Notes under the pieces: model-generated
The model's database searches: none
The model's input: only the letters and a program-made list of their open reading frames with translations
Told to the model about the DNA's origin: nothing
Program-made: the position numbers and the translations under genes
Shown here: positions 1-9,371 of the stretch, piece by piece
Layout of the letters: each line of letters begins with the position of its first letter
Numbering within the stretch: position 1 is the stretch's first letter
NCBI RefSeq assembly: GCF_012848475.1
Contig: NZ_CP051666.1
Span: 1,701,501-1,765,500, forward strand
Reading direction: 5' to 3'
DNA: 64,000 bases
DNA from: Marinobacterium sp. LSUCC0821
GTDB taxonomy: Bacteria > Pseudomonadota > Gammaproteobacteria > Pseudomonadales > Balneatricaceae

Positions 1-3000
1 CAAACAACGTCAGCACTGAAGAGAAGCCTAAGCCCCAAACAATCGAGGTCGCCACTGGTCCCCAGATCAGCGACTTACCGCCAAGACCCGCCGCTAGCGA
101 GAAGAGACCCGCCATCGTAGTTAACGTAGTGATAAGAACTGGGATCACTCGACGACGTGACGCATAGAGTGTCGCGTGCATCAGACTCATACCATTACCG
201 ATGCGGTCATTCGCGGCTGAGATAAGGACTATTGCAGCGTTAACAGCAATGCCCGCGAGGGCTACAACACCATACATGGTGTATAGGCTCAATGGGTTCT
301 GCGTCACAATTAAGCCCAATACAACACCCGTAAAGGCTAGAGGAACTGTCGCTAGAATCATCAATGGCTGCCAGTAGCTGCGGAATTGCGTTCCCAGAAT
401 CAGGTACATCAAACCAACACCCACTAGGAACAGGATTGCAATTGAATCCATACTCTCTTTGATATCATCCAGTTCGCCTGAGAAGTCGAGATCAATTGCC
501 GGATACTGCTCTTCATACTCTTTCCAACGTTCCAGCAAGAAAGCATTCGCCTGCACTGTATCCATACCGCCAGAGCGAAGATCAGCTTCAAGCGTGATAG
601 CTCGGCGGAAGTTGTAGTGGCGTATATTACCCAGCGACTGCTTACGCTCTTCGATCACCAGCTCAGACAGCGGAATCGCACCACCAGCAGGGACTGGGAT
701 ACGGTAACTCAGCAGCCGTTCCAGTGAAGGTAGCGAGTCTGGATTAGCCCTGACACGAACATCCAAACGCTCACCAGAATCACGCATGCTAGCAACAACT
801 TCACCATCAACCAGGAGTCGAAGAGTTCGACGAACATCCGCTGGATTCAGCCCACTTCGATTGATGGCATCACTGTCGAGTTCGAGACTCAATTCATAGC
901 GGCCACGAGCGGCATCATCTTCGACATCAACAAAGTCTTCATGGCTGTTGAGGATCTCAATCAGAATGTTAGTGGCGTCACGGATCTCTTGGTAATCATC
1001 GCCACGCACTTTCACCGATATAGGCTTAGAGGCAGGCGGGCCACCCGATAGGCGAAGGAAAGAGATACGTATTGGACCTGCAACATCACCTATATCCTCG
1101 CGAACTGCATCCGTCATCTCTTCGACGGTTCTTAGGTCCGGAGTTTTAGGATTTAACCCAACCAGTATTTGACCATACTGCTCACCAATACGTGGTTCGG
1201 TTTCAGTAAACATTTGACCGGCATAGCTGGCAATTGCTCGCACCTCGCCCTCGCGTACATTCTGACGTACACGTGCTTCAACCCGCGAGACCGCCTCCAT
1301 CGTTTTCTCAACAGGGGTCGCTGCCGGCATTTCAACGTTTACATAAAAGAGGCGCACAGGATCCGCTGCGAAGAAGTCCATCTTGATGTAGCCATTACCC
1401 AGAGCACCAATGGCGCCAATTAAAGGCAATACAGCAATAATTAGAGACAATACTGGGCGGCGAAAAGCTTTGATTAGTAACCGAACGTAGGTAATTTGCA
1501 TTCGATGCGTTAGAGATTCCCTAATGCGCTGAATACGACTGGGCTTTTCAAAACCTACCTTCGCCGCCAAGATGTGTGCTGGCAGCATCCAAAAAGCTTC
1601 AATCAAGCTGATCGCCAATGCGATCGATACGACCATTGGAATCACTTTCATAAACTTGCCCAAGATTCCCGGCAAAAGCATCAAGGGTAAGAAAGCAGCA
1701 ATGGTGGTTAATACTGCCGCCGTAACCGGAGCGGCCACCTCTTTAATCGATCCCTGTACGGCAGCGATGCCTGAAAAGCCCCGCTGCAGTCGATAGTAGA
1801 TCGATTCAACGACAACAACAGCATCATCCACCAGCATCCCCAACACAATCACGACACCAAGAAGTACGGTCACATTGAGTGTTTCGCCCAGGCCTGCCAA
1901 TACCCAAAAGGTCGCCGCCAAAATAAATGGAATACCGATAGCCGTAAGCATTGAGATGCGTGTACCGAGGAAAAACCAAGCAACGACCAACACGAGAATA
2001 AGACCGATCAGAGCATTATTCTCCATGATCTCAATCGATTTACGCGTCGCAATTGTTTGGTCATCAATTAGGACCATCTCGACACCGGTCTCTTGAGAGA
2101 GGGCATTGCGATCATCCATATAGCCTTGCACTCGCTCGACTAGCTCAAGCGTGTTGGCACCCTCTTTTTTCATAACAGCAAGCAGTACCGAGGGTTTATC
2201 GCCAACCCTCACTAGGAAGCTTGAGTCCTCACGCGCGCGTTCCACACTGGCAACACGTGATAGTGAAACCTCACCCGCTGCGCCAAGAATAGGACGATTC
2301 GCAAGATAGGTTGGATCTGATGCAGTACCCACGACACGCACTAGCCAGTTACGATCACCCTGAACTAAGTTACCTGCGGCTTCATCTTGGAAAAATGCTG
2401 CGACGGTATTAGCAACCTGCTGGGGCGATATGCCTAGGGCCTCAAGCTCTGCAACATCGATATTTACCTGCAGTTCAGGATCAGGCAAGGCAACCGAATC
2501 AATGCGAGCTACCCCTTTAAGTTGTGACAGATCTTTATCGATTCGAGACGCTTGTAAGCGGAGGTTTTCATCATCTGCAAGGCTGGTCACTGCAACAGTC
2601 GCGGCAGGAAATGCATTTGAGCTGGTAATCTCAAGAATCAGAGAGTCCAGAGCCGCATCTGGCAGTTCAGATTCAGTATTTTGTATTTCACGACGAAGAT
2701 CTGCTAAACGCTTATCAAAGGTTCGCTCATCGATATCATCAAATCGCACTAGAATGCTGGAGATGCCTTCACGAGAGTTACTCGACACAAACTTCACATC
2801 AGCCAGCGAACGAAGTGCATCCTCCAGTGGATCAGTGACTTTACTTTCAACATCCAGCGCTGTTGCTCCAGGGAGAGGCGTGGTAACAATAATCCAGTTG
2901 AAATTGATGGTTGGATCCTGCTGACGAGGGAGACCCTGGTAACTAAGCAGACCCACTGCTAGAACTAGCAAAAAGGTTAGATTTGCTAGTACATGGTTTG

Positions 3001-3019
3001 TGATAAACCGTTGCCACAT
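1..3019 (-). CDS. RND efflux transporter permease (AcrB/HAE1-type), 3' end outside window
   Basis: This is a proton-driven inner-membrane pump of the resistance-nodulation-division superfamily. The open frame runs from an ATG at 3019 to the window edge without a stop, so about 1006 residues are visible and the C-terminus is missing. It starts MWQRFITNHVLANLTF, the usual first transmembrane helix. The QDP motif of HAE1 pumps follows early (QQDPTINF). A helix cluster near residues 340-480 carries VVDDAVVVVE, which holds the acidic proton-relay residues of TM4. A second periplasmic porter domain and a second helix cluster follow. AGAGGT lies just before the ATG. The start is 1 nt past the stop of the adaptor gene, so the two are translationally coupled. 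Substrate is unknown. No outer-membrane TolC gene is visible nearby. Confidence 0.9.
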   Translation of the reverse strand, partial: MWQRFITNHVLANLTFLLVLAVGLLSYQGLPRQQDPTINFNWIIVTTPLPGATALDVESKVTDPLEDALRSLADVKFVSSNSREGISSILVRFDDIDERTFDKRLADLRREIQNTESELPDAALDSLILEITSSNAFPAATVAVTSLADDENLRLQASRIDKDLSQLKGVARIDSVALPDPELQVNIDVAELEALGISPQQVANTVAAFFQDEAAGNLVQGDRNWLVRVVGTASDPTYLANRPILGAAGEVSLSRVASVERAREDSSFLVRVGDKPSVLLAVMKKEGANTLELVERVQGYMDDRNALSQETGVEMVLIDDQTIATRKSIEIMENNALIGLILVLVVAWFFLGTRISMLTAIGIPFILAATFWVLAGLGETLNVTVLLGVVIVLGMLVDDAVVVVESIYYRLQRGFSGIAAVQGSIKEVAAPVTAAVLTTIAAFLPLMLLPGILGKFMKVIPMVVSIALAISLIEAFWMLPAHILAAKVGFEKPSRIQRIRESLTHRMQITYVRLLIKAFRRPVLSLIIAVLPLIGAIGALGNGYIKMDFFAADPVRLFYVNVEMPAATPVEKTMEAVSRVEARVRQNVREGEVRAIASYAGQMFTETEPRIGEQYGQILVGLNPKTPDLRTVEEMTDAVREDIGDVAGPIRISFLRLSGGPPASKPISVKVRGDDYQEIRDATNILIEILNSHEDFVDVEDDAARGRYELSLELDSDAINRSGLNPADVRRTLRLLVDGEVVASMRDSGERLDVRVRANPDSLPSLERLLSYRIPVPAGGAIPLSELVIEERKQSLGNIRHYNFRRAITLEADLRSGGMDTVQANAFLLERWKEYEEQYPAIDLDFSGELDDIKESMDSIAILFLVGVGLMYLILGTQFRSYWQPLMILATVPLAFTGVVLGLIVTQNPLSLYTMYGVVALAGIAVNAAIVLISAANDRIGNGMSLMHATLYASRRRVIPVLITTLTTMAGLFSLAAGLGGKSLIWGPVATSIVWGLGFSSVLTLF

Positions 3020-3020
3020 C

Positions 3021-4016
3021 TTAACGTACCTCTACCGCTTCGCCTTCAACGGTAAGTAGGCGTCCCTCAGTAATGACCTTGGTATTCTCGGGTAGCGCAA
3101 CTGCGGCTGGCTGTCCCTCAATGGCATTTTCAATAGGTATGAACTTTGCTATTCCCTGATCTTCAACTAGCAGACCAAGCTGCCACTCATTCCCAACTTT
3201 ACGGCGGACGAGCAGCTCAGATGAGACGTGGGGTTGAGAGGCGGTCCAGGTTAAACGTCCTGTAGCACCAATTTCCGGTGAAGTTTCAGGAAAGCCAAAA
3301 CGGTAAACTTGGGTACGCTCACGACGATCAATGATCGGCAGCGCAGCACGAAACTCCAGCGCATACTTCTGACCGTTCGCTTCAAACCAGGCTGCGCTAT
3401 CCGCAAGACTTAAGCCTGGGGCAACCTTCGCTTCTAACTCCGCGCCAGCAATTTGAACCAACTGTAGAAGCGGCATTCCAGGCGCTGCTAGGGCACCCAA
3501 CTGAGCCATGCGCGCCGAAATAACTCCATCAAATGGAGCAACTAGGGAGCAGTTATCGGTAGCAATTTTAGCAAGCTCAATTTGACGATTTTGCACATCA
3601 ATTCGGGCGTCCAAAGAGATTAATGCCGTCTCACGCTGCTGCAGCGCATCGTCACCCAAATTGCCTTTTTGGTGAAGCGTCTTTGCGCGTGAGTATTGAT
3701 CCTTAATCAACGGACGCTGGGATTTAAGCTCAGATAACACAGCCTGCTGCGTCGCTAATTGACTGTCATAGGTCCGACAATCCAGCTCAACCAGAGACTC
3801 TCCCTGTTTCACGGCATCACCCACTTCAACATTAATTTTGATAATACGTGCAGAGAGCTCCGCACTGAGCGCTGCATCGTTGGCACTAATCACTTCTGCA
3901 GGAGCAGAAAAAGTAGGAGAGTAGGCCAAGGACTCCAGTGACTGAGTGGATACAACTGGAGCAGCGCTAGCAACGCTTACAAAAACAAGCGCAAACAGTG
4001 GGTAAATAGAACGCAT
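3021..4016 (-). CDS. RND efflux periplasmic adaptor (HlyD/membrane fusion protein family)
   Basis: This 331-residue protein is the adaptor that would link the RND pump encoded just downstream to an outer-membrane channel. Residues 1-18 form a Sec signal peptide ending in VASAAP, with no lipobox cysteine. The lipoyl-like half-motif INVEVGDAVKQGESLVELD comes next, then a helical hairpin (about 80-150) and the return half APFDGVISARMAQLGALAAPG, followed by beta-barrel domains. It is somewhat shorter than classic AcrA/MexA adaptors (about 380-400 aa), which fits the compact adaptors paired with HAE1-type pumps. Adaptor and pump form a two-gene operon read on the minus strand. No dedicated regulator lies in the visible neighbourhood. 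Confidence 0.88.
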   Translation of the reverse strand: MRSIYPLFALVFVSVASAAPVVSTQSLESLAYSPTFSAPAEVISANDAALSAELSARIIKINVEVGDAVKQGESLVELDCRTYDSQLATQQAVLSELKSQRPLIKDQYSRAKTLHQKGNLGDDALQQRETALISLDARIDVQNRQIELAKIATDNCSLVAPFDGVISARMAQLGALAAPGMPLLQLVQIAGAELEAKVAPGLSLADSAAWFEANGQKYALEFRAALPIIDRRERTQVYRFGFPETSPEIGATGRLTWTASQPHVSSELLVRRKVGNEWQLGLLVEDQGIAKFIPIENAIEGQPAAVALPENTKVITEGRLLTVEGEAVEVR

Positions 4017-4110
4017 TTTTAACCTCTAAACCTATTGGCGAGCAATGAAGGATGATTATCTACGCAATCTAACATGTAATGGTGCACCGCAAAACGAAAG
4101 AGCAAATAAA

Positions 4111-4130
4111 AAGGAGCCGTCGGGCTCCTT
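4111..4130 (-). terminator. Rho-independent terminator after the acyl-CoA/ETF operon
   Basis: Read on the minus strand, AAGGAGCC and GGCTCCTT pair around a 4-nt loop, and a T-rich tail follows. It lies 8 nt past the ETF-QO stop codon and separates that operon from the efflux genes. Confidence 0.8.
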
Positions 4131-4137
4131 GTTGTTT

Positions 4138-5766
4138 TTACATATTCGGGTAGTTTGGACCACCGCCGCCTTCTGGCGCTACCCAACGAATATTCTGCGT
4201 TGGGTCTTTGATATCACAGGTCTTACAGTGCAGACAGTTGGCTGCGTTAATCTGTAAGCGTGGCTCTGCTTCATCTTCCAACACTTCATAAACACCTGCT
4301 GGGCAGTAGCGCTGTGCTGGTTCTGCATACTGTGCGAAGTTGACACTAATCGGTACGCTCGCATCCTTCAACTGAAGGTGACAAGGCTGATCCTCTTCAT
4401 GAACTGTGTTCGAGATGAATACAGAAGAGAGCTTATCGAAAGAGAGCTTGCCATCAGGTTTAGGGTATTCGATCTTCGTGCACTTGCTCGCTGGACGCAG
4501 CATCTCATTATCAACATGGGTGTCATGCAGAGTAACTGGGATACGACCACCAAAGAAGTTCTGGTCGAGGGTATTAAACGCACCACCCAAGATTGGACCA
4601 AACTTGTGCAGTGCAGGGCCAAAGTTACGTGAGGTGTATAGCTCTTTGTACAACCATGACGCTTTGTACAGATCATTGAATGTAGAGGCAGTGTTCGATT
4701 CAGAAGCAATCGCAGCAACGACAGCTTCGGCTGCCAACATGCCCGATTTCATCGCGGTGTGAACGCCTTTGATGCGAGAGAAGTTCAAGGTACCTGCATC
4801 ACAACCAATCAATACACCACCTGGGAAGGTCATCTCAGGAAGACAGTTGTAACCACCTTTCGCGATTGCACGGGCACCGTAAGAGACGCGTTTACCGCCC
4901 TCTAGGTACTGCGCCAATTTTGGATGGTGCTTCAAACGCTGGAATTCATCGAATGGACTAACCCAAGGGTTTGAGTAGTTGAGGTCAACAATAAGACCTG
5001 CAACCACTTGGTTATTCTCTGCATGGTAGAGGAAGAAACCACCGCTAGTACCATCGCTTAGAGGCCAACCAGAACCGTGGATAACGAGACCTTCCTGATG
5101 TTTAGTAGGGTCGATATCCCAAAGCTCTTTAATACCGATGCCGTAGTGCTGCGGATCTTTGCCTTCATCTAGATTGAAGCGCTCAATAAGCTCTTTACCT
5201 AGGTGACCACGACAACCTTCACCGAATAGCGTGAATTTAGCTTCAAGCGCCATGCTTGGTACGTAGCTATCTTTCTCTTCGCCATTGGCGCCAATACCCA
5301 TAGCACCAGTGAGTACACCTTTTACGCTGCCATCGTCGTTGTAAAGCACTTCAGCTGCTGGGAAGCCTGGGAATACTTCAACTCCAAGCTCTTCAGCACG
5401 CTCTGCTAACCAGCGAGCAAGGTTACCAACGGATGCAATGTAGCAACCGTGGTTGTGCATGGTTTTTGGTGCAGCAAAGTTAGGAACTGTGATCGATTTG
5501 CTCTCGTTTTTCAGGAGCACAATCTCATCAACCTTCGCTGCAGTATTGAGTGGCGCACCCTGCTCTTTCCAATCAGGGAAGAGTTCAGTCAGCGCCTTAG
5601 GGTCAACGACTGCACCGGAAAGGATGTGACCACCCACCTCGGCTGCTTTCTCAACAACACATACCTGTAAATCAGCATTTAGCTGTTTAATCTTACAGGC
5701 TGCGGCTAAGCCTGATGGTCCTGCACCAATGATGAGGACATCAAACTCCATTACTTCATAATCCAT
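4138..5766 (-). CDS. Electron transfer flavoprotein-ubiquinone oxidoreductase (ETF-QO)
   Basis: This membrane-associated flavoprotein passes electrons from reduced ETF to ubiquinone, linking acyl-CoA dehydrogenation to respiration. The 542-residue product has an N-terminal FAD motif VLIIGAGPSGLAAACK. Near the C-terminus are the 4Fe-4S ligands: a cysteine in RYCPAGVYEV, then CLHCKTC followed by DIKDPTQNI. Length matches the family. A longer reading with a TTG at 5778 is possible, but the ATG at 5766 has GGAGAG about 5-7 nt upstream and gives the expected N-terminus. It is the last gene of the minus-strand acyl-CoA operon, 21 nt after the acyl-CoA dehydrogenase stop, and is followed by a terminator. 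Confidence 0.95.
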   Translation of the reverse strand: MDYEVMEFDVLIIGAGPSGLAAACKIKQLNADLQVCVVEKAAEVGGHILSGAVVDPKALTELFPDWKEQGAPLNTAAKVDEIVLLKNESKSITVPNFAAPKTMHNHGCYIASVGNLARWLAERAEELGVEVFPGFPAAEVLYNDDGSVKGVLTGAMGIGANGEEKDSYVPSMALEAKFTLFGEGCRGHLGKELIERFNLDEGKDPQHYGIGIKELWDIDPTKHQEGLVIHGSGWPLSDGTSGGFFLYHAENNQVVAGLIVDLNYSNPWVSPFDEFQRLKHHPKLAQYLEGGKRVSYGARAIAKGGYNCLPEMTFPGGVLIGCDAGTLNFSRIKGVHTAMKSGMLAAEAVVAAIASESNTASTFNDLYKASWLYKELYTSRNFGPALHKFGPILGGAFNTLDQNFFGGRIPVTLHDTHVDNEMLRPASKCTKIEYPKPDGKLSFDKLSSVFISNTVHEEDQPCHLQLKDASVPISVNFAQYAEPAQRYCPAGVYEVLEDEAEPRLQINAANCLHCKTCDIKDPTQNIRWVAPEGGGGPNYPNM

Positions 5767-5787
5767 TACGCTCTCCAAAACTGGCGT

Positions 5788-7557
5788 TTAGAACTGGTCG
5801 TCAGTCAGCACAAAGGCTGCATCAAGGCCGGTCATAATAGTTTGGGCGTGCGCTTCAGCTCGTGGCAGGTAGTGCTCTGCGTAGAAGCGAACGGTTGCTA
5901 CTTTTGCAGCAAGGAACTCGTCAGAGTATACAGACCCAGCACCCTCAAGTCCCTTCGCTTTAACAGCCTCTTTAGCCATTAGGAAAGCACCCGTTAGGTA
6001 ACCCATCTGCATTAAGAAATCGAACGCCACTGCACCCATCAAATTACGATCGGTTGCAGCTCGCTCTAGAATAAATTCACGTATTTCGCGAGCACGCTCT
6101 ACAGAAGCTGCAAAACGGTTAGCCATCTTATCTAGGCCCGCATTGCGAAGTTCGATTGTTGTCTCTGCCATCTCATCTAACAGCACAGCAAGTGCGGCGC
6201 CATTATCAACGATGGTTTTACGGCCGATCAGATCAAGTGCCTGAATACCGTTGGTACCCTCATAGATCGCTAGGATACGAGCATCGCGATAGTGCTGAGC
6301 TGCGCCAGCCTCTTCGATAAAGCCCATACCACCATGTACCTGAATGTTGAGCGATGTCAGCTCATTGGCCATCTCCGTCATCCAACCTTTAACAATTGGT
6401 GTCAGAAGCTCTACACGAGCTTTAGCTGCAGCTTGAGATCCCTCTGCGTGAGCGCGATCAATCTCTGCTGCCGCAACAAGCGCCAGTGCACGCATCGCCT
6501 CACAGCCCGAGCGCATCGACATCAACATACGGCGGACATCTGCATGCTCGATGATTGGCATTTTAGTGCCATCTTTACGACTGCCTTGGGTGCGATCTTT
6601 AGCATAAGCCACAGCCTGCTGATATGCGCGCTCAGAGATCGATAGACCTTGCAGGCCAACAGATTGGCGAGCATGGTTCATCATGGTGAACATGTAAGCA
6701 AGGCCTTTATTCTCTTCACCTACGAGGTAACCAACAGCACCGCCATTGTCACCAAAACTCATCGTACAAGTCGGCGAGCCGTGGATACCAAGCTTGTGCT
6801 CCAGTGAAATACATTTCGCATCGTTTAGCTCTGCCGGTTCGCCATTGGCATCCAGTAGGAACTTCGGCACGATAAATAGAGAGATACCCTTCACGCCAGC
6901 AGGTGCGTCTGGAAGGCGCGCCAATACTAGGTGAACGATATTCGGGGTCATCTGGTGATCACCCCAGGTGATGAAAATCTTCTGACCTGAAATAAGGTAG
7001 TGATCGCCATTACGAACTGCTTTGGTTGATACCGCAGCAAGGTCAGAACCTGCATTAGGCTCTGTTAGGTTCATGGTACCCGTCCACTCACCACTCACCA
7101 GACGCGCAAGGTATTGATCTTTAAGCTCATCACTACCATGTGCGATAAGCGCTTCAATCGAGCCTTGGGTCAACATTGGGCAAAGTGCGAACGCCATATT
7201 GGCAGAGTGCCACAACTCATTGACTGCCGTACCTACAACATTTGGCAGGCCCTGGCCGCCAAATGCCTCGGGAGCGGTCAGTGTTGCCCAACCGTTTTCC
7301 ATATACTGCTGATAAGCATCAGAGAATCCCGGAGTCTCAATAACCTTGTCACCCTCAAGACGTGCACCCTGATGGTCACCCTGCGAGTTAAGTGGCGCCA
7401 GGACTTCTGAAGCCAACTTGCCCGCCTCTTCAACGATAACGTTAGCAAGCTCAAGGTTAACCTCTTCAAGGCCAAGCGATTCACAAAGCTGGTCAAACTC
7501 TACCAACTGATCAAGGACAAAAGCGGTGTCCTGTGCAGGCGCGTTATAGATACTCAT
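5788..7557 (-). CDS. Acyl-CoA dehydrogenase, long (~590 aa) DmdC-like class
   Basis: This flavin enzyme catalyses alpha,beta-dehydrogenation of an acyl-CoA and hands electrons to ETF. At 589 residues it has the enlarged C-terminal domain of the class containing AidB/DmdC-like and many FadE-like dehydrogenases, rather than the 380-residue short class. Visible motifs are MNLTEPNAGSDLAAV (FAD/substrate-binding loop), FITWGDHQ, and IYEGTNGIQALDL, which carries the family's catalytic-base glutamate. It sits between etfA and the ETF-QO gene, so its electron path is encoded in the same operon. Chain-length specificity cannot be read from sequence. DmdC (methylthiopropionyl-CoA dehydrogenase) belongs to the same large class, so DMSP-derived substrates are possible but not shown. 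Confidence 0.9.
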   Translation of the reverse strand: MSIYNAPAQDTAFVLDQLVEFDQLCESLGLEEVNLELANVIVEEAGKLASEVLAPLNSQGDHQGARLEGDKVIETPGFSDAYQQYMENGWATLTAPEAFGGQGLPNVVGTAVNELWHSANMAFALCPMLTQGSIEALIAHGSDELKDQYLARLVSGEWTGTMNLTEPNAGSDLAAVSTKAVRNGDHYLISGQKIFITWGDHQMTPNIVHLVLARLPDAPAGVKGISLFIVPKFLLDANGEPAELNDAKCISLEHKLGIHGSPTCTMSFGDNGGAVGYLVGEENKGLAYMFTMMNHARQSVGLQGLSISERAYQQAVAYAKDRTQGSRKDGTKMPIIEHADVRRMLMSMRSGCEAMRALALVAAAEIDRAHAEGSQAAAKARVELLTPIVKGWMTEMANELTSLNIQVHGGMGFIEEAGAAQHYRDARILAIYEGTNGIQALDLIGRKTIVDNGAALAVLLDEMAETTIELRNAGLDKMANRFAASVERAREIREFILERAATDRNLMGAVAFDFLMQMGYLTGAFLMAKEAVKAKGLEGAGSVYSDEFLAAKVATVRFYAEHYLPRAEAHAQTIMTGLDAAFVLTDDQF

Positions 7558-7605
7558 AGAATAGATTCCCGATTTGGAAAGCGTTGGAAAGCTCTTAAAA
7601 ACAGA

Positions 7606-7622
7606 GGGCAGCTAGGCTGCCC
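7606..7622 (-). terminator. Intercistronic hairpin between acyl-CoA dehydrogenase and etfA
   Basis: GGGCAGC and GCTGCCC pair around a 3-nt loop. On the minus strand a short T-run follows after a few bases. It lies in the 73-bp gap between etfA and the acyl-CoA dehydrogenase, so it may attenuate transcription or protect the upstream mRNA. Confidence 0.45.
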
Positions 7623-7630
7623 TTGTTGGT

Positions 7631-8557
7631 TTAAATTTTTGAAACTAGCTCTGGAAGGATCTCGTGAAGATCACCCACTAGACCGTAGTCAGCGATACCG
7701 AAGATCGGCGCTTCTTCATCTTTGTTGATAGCAACGATGGTGCCCGACTCTTTCATACCTGCAAGGTGCTGAATCGCGCCCGAGATACCAACAGCGATGT
7801 ATAGCTTAGGCGCTACCATCTTACCTGTCTGGCCAACCTGCATATCGTTAGGTACAAAACCGCTATCAACCGCAGCACGTGATGCACCCACTGCAGCACC
7901 CAGTTTATCTGCAAGTTCGAACACCTTAGCGAAGTCCTCTTTAGAACCCACACCACGGCCACCTGATACAACGATATCCGCTGATTCAAGCTCTGGACGA
8001 TCTGACTCGCTCACCTCTGCACCCACGAAACGCACTTTCGCAGAAGGGACAGTGACTGATGCAGCCTCAACAGATGCGCTACCGCCATTACCTGCAGCAG
8101 CAAAAGCAGTACCACGAACGGTCATCACCTTGATTGCATCGCTACTCTTAACAGTAGCAATCGCGTTACCTGCGTAGATAGGACGCTTGAAGGTTTCAGC
8201 ATCGATCACTTCGATAACTTCAGATAGCTGGTTTACACCGCAAAGCGCCGCAACGCGTGGTGCCAAATCTTTACCAAAGGTGCTCGCACCCAAAATAATG
8301 TGTGTGTAATCACCTGCTAGTTGCTTAGCGATAGGCGCTAGGAATTCAGCAAGTGTGTGCTCAAGAGCCGCATCTTCGACTGTAAGGACACGATCAACAC
8401 CCGCAACAGAAGCCGCCTGAGAAGCCGCTGCCGATACAGAAGAACCTACCACTAGCACATCAACTGGCGCGCCTAGTTTAGTTGCAGCAGTCACTGCAGA
8501 AAGAGTTGCACCCTTAAGTGACTGACCGTCGTGTTCAGCAATAATCAACGTTTTCAT
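7631..8557 (-). CDS. etfA: Electron transfer flavoprotein subunit alpha
   Basis: The alpha subunit of the ETF heterodimer binds the redox-active FAD and shuttles electrons from acyl-CoA dehydrogenases to ETF-QO. The 308-residue product begins [11 protein letters not shown]. The C-terminal FAD domain is visible as [12 protein letters not shown], then [19 protein letters not shown] and the closing residues ADYGLVGDL. The frame can be read further upstream, but ATG codons at 8557 and 8560 follow GGGAGAG at proper spacing and match the family N-terminus; 8557 is preferred. It lies 13 nt after the etfB stop and is co-transcribed with it. Confidence 0.96.
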   Translation of the reverse strand: MKTLIIAEHDGQSLKGATLSAVTAATKLGAPVDVLVVGSSVSAAASQAASVAGVDRVLTVEDAALEHTLAEFLAPIAKQLAGDYTHIILGASTFGKDLAPRVAALCGVNQLSEVIEVIDAETFKRPIYAGNAIATVKSSDAIKVMTVRGTAFAAAGNGGSASVEAASVTVPSAKVRFVGAEVSESDRPELESADIVVSGGRGVGSKEDFAKVFELADKLGAAVGASRAAVDSGFVPNDMQVGQTGKMVAPKLYIAVGISGAIQHLAGMKESGTIVAINKDEEAPIFGIADYGLVGDLHEILPELVSKI

Positions 8558-8570
8558 CATCAACTCTCCC

Positions 8571-9320
8571 TTAGATAACCTGTGCTTCGTTACGTAGTTT
8601 GTCGAGCAGCGCATCGACAGAATCCACTTTAATACCGCCACTACGCTCTGCTGGAGTCTCAACCGAGATCAACTGCACGCTGTTCGTGAGTTCAACGCCA
8701 AGGTCAGCTAGAGTCTTAACCTCTAGTGGCTTACGTTTAGCCTGCATGATTTTCGGTAGTGCCGCGAAGCGTGGCTCGTTTAGACGCAGGTCAGTTGTAA
8801 TAACTGCAGGAAGATCCATCTCGACAGTTACAAGACCGCCATCCACTTCACGTGTTACCTGGGCTTTACCGTCAGCGATTTTTACTTCAGAAGCGAAAGT
8901 CGCCTGTGGCACATCAAGAAGGGCCGCTAGCATCTGACCTGTCTGGTTGTTATCAGAGTCGATCGCCTGTTTACCTAGAAGAAGAATCTCGGCGTTCTCA
9001 GACTCGTTCACTTTTGCAAGGATACGAGCAACATCAAGAGAGTTAAGTTTGCCTTCCGCTTCAACCTGGATACCACGATCTGCACCTAGCGCCATTGCGT
9101 AACGCATCTGCTCTTGGCAAGACTTGTCGCCAATAGATACAACAACGATCTCAGAAACAATTCCCGCCTCTTTAAGGCGCACAGCCTCTTCAACGGCAAT
9201 CTCACAAAATGGGTTGATCGACATTTTAGTGTTGGCCAAATCCACATCGCTATTATCAGCTTTAACGCGCACCTTAACGTTGTAGTCAATAACGCGTTTT
9301 ACTGCGACTAATGCTTTCAT
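8571..9320 (-). CDS. etfB: Electron transfer flavoprotein subunit beta
   Basis: The beta subunit of ETF binds structural AMP and docks with the dehydrogenases. The 249-residue product begins [19 protein letters not shown]. It carries the beta signature [20 protein letters not shown] and the recognition-loop region [12 protein letters not shown]. The longer upstream reading is rejected: the ATG at 9320 has AAGGAG 6 nt upstream and gives the canonical start. The order acyl-CoA ligase, etfB, etfA, acyl-CoA dehydrogenase, ETF-QO makes this a complete electron-transfer module for acyl-CoA oxidation. Confidence 0.96.
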   Translation of the reverse strand: MKALVAVKRVIDYNVKVRVKADNSDVDLANTKMSINPFCEIAVEEAVRLKEAGIVSEIVVVSIGDKSCQEQMRYAMALGADRGIQVEAEGKLNSLDVARILAKVNESENAEILLLGKQAIDSDNNQTGQMLAALLDVPQATFASEVKIADGKAQVTREVDGGLVTVEMDLPAVITTDLRLNEPRFAALPKIMQAKRKPLEVKTLADLGVELTNSVQLISVETPAERSGGIKVDSVDALLDKLRNEAQVI

Positions 9321-9371
9321 GTTAGCTCCTTCAATCCTGGCTACTTGAGCCACCTAATCTAATAATCTGTT

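Noticed and set aside
2430-2924. A 164-codon plus-strand ORF
   Set aside because: It lies fully inside the RND permease gene on the opposite strand, is serine/arginine-rich and has no domain; it is a shadow ORF.
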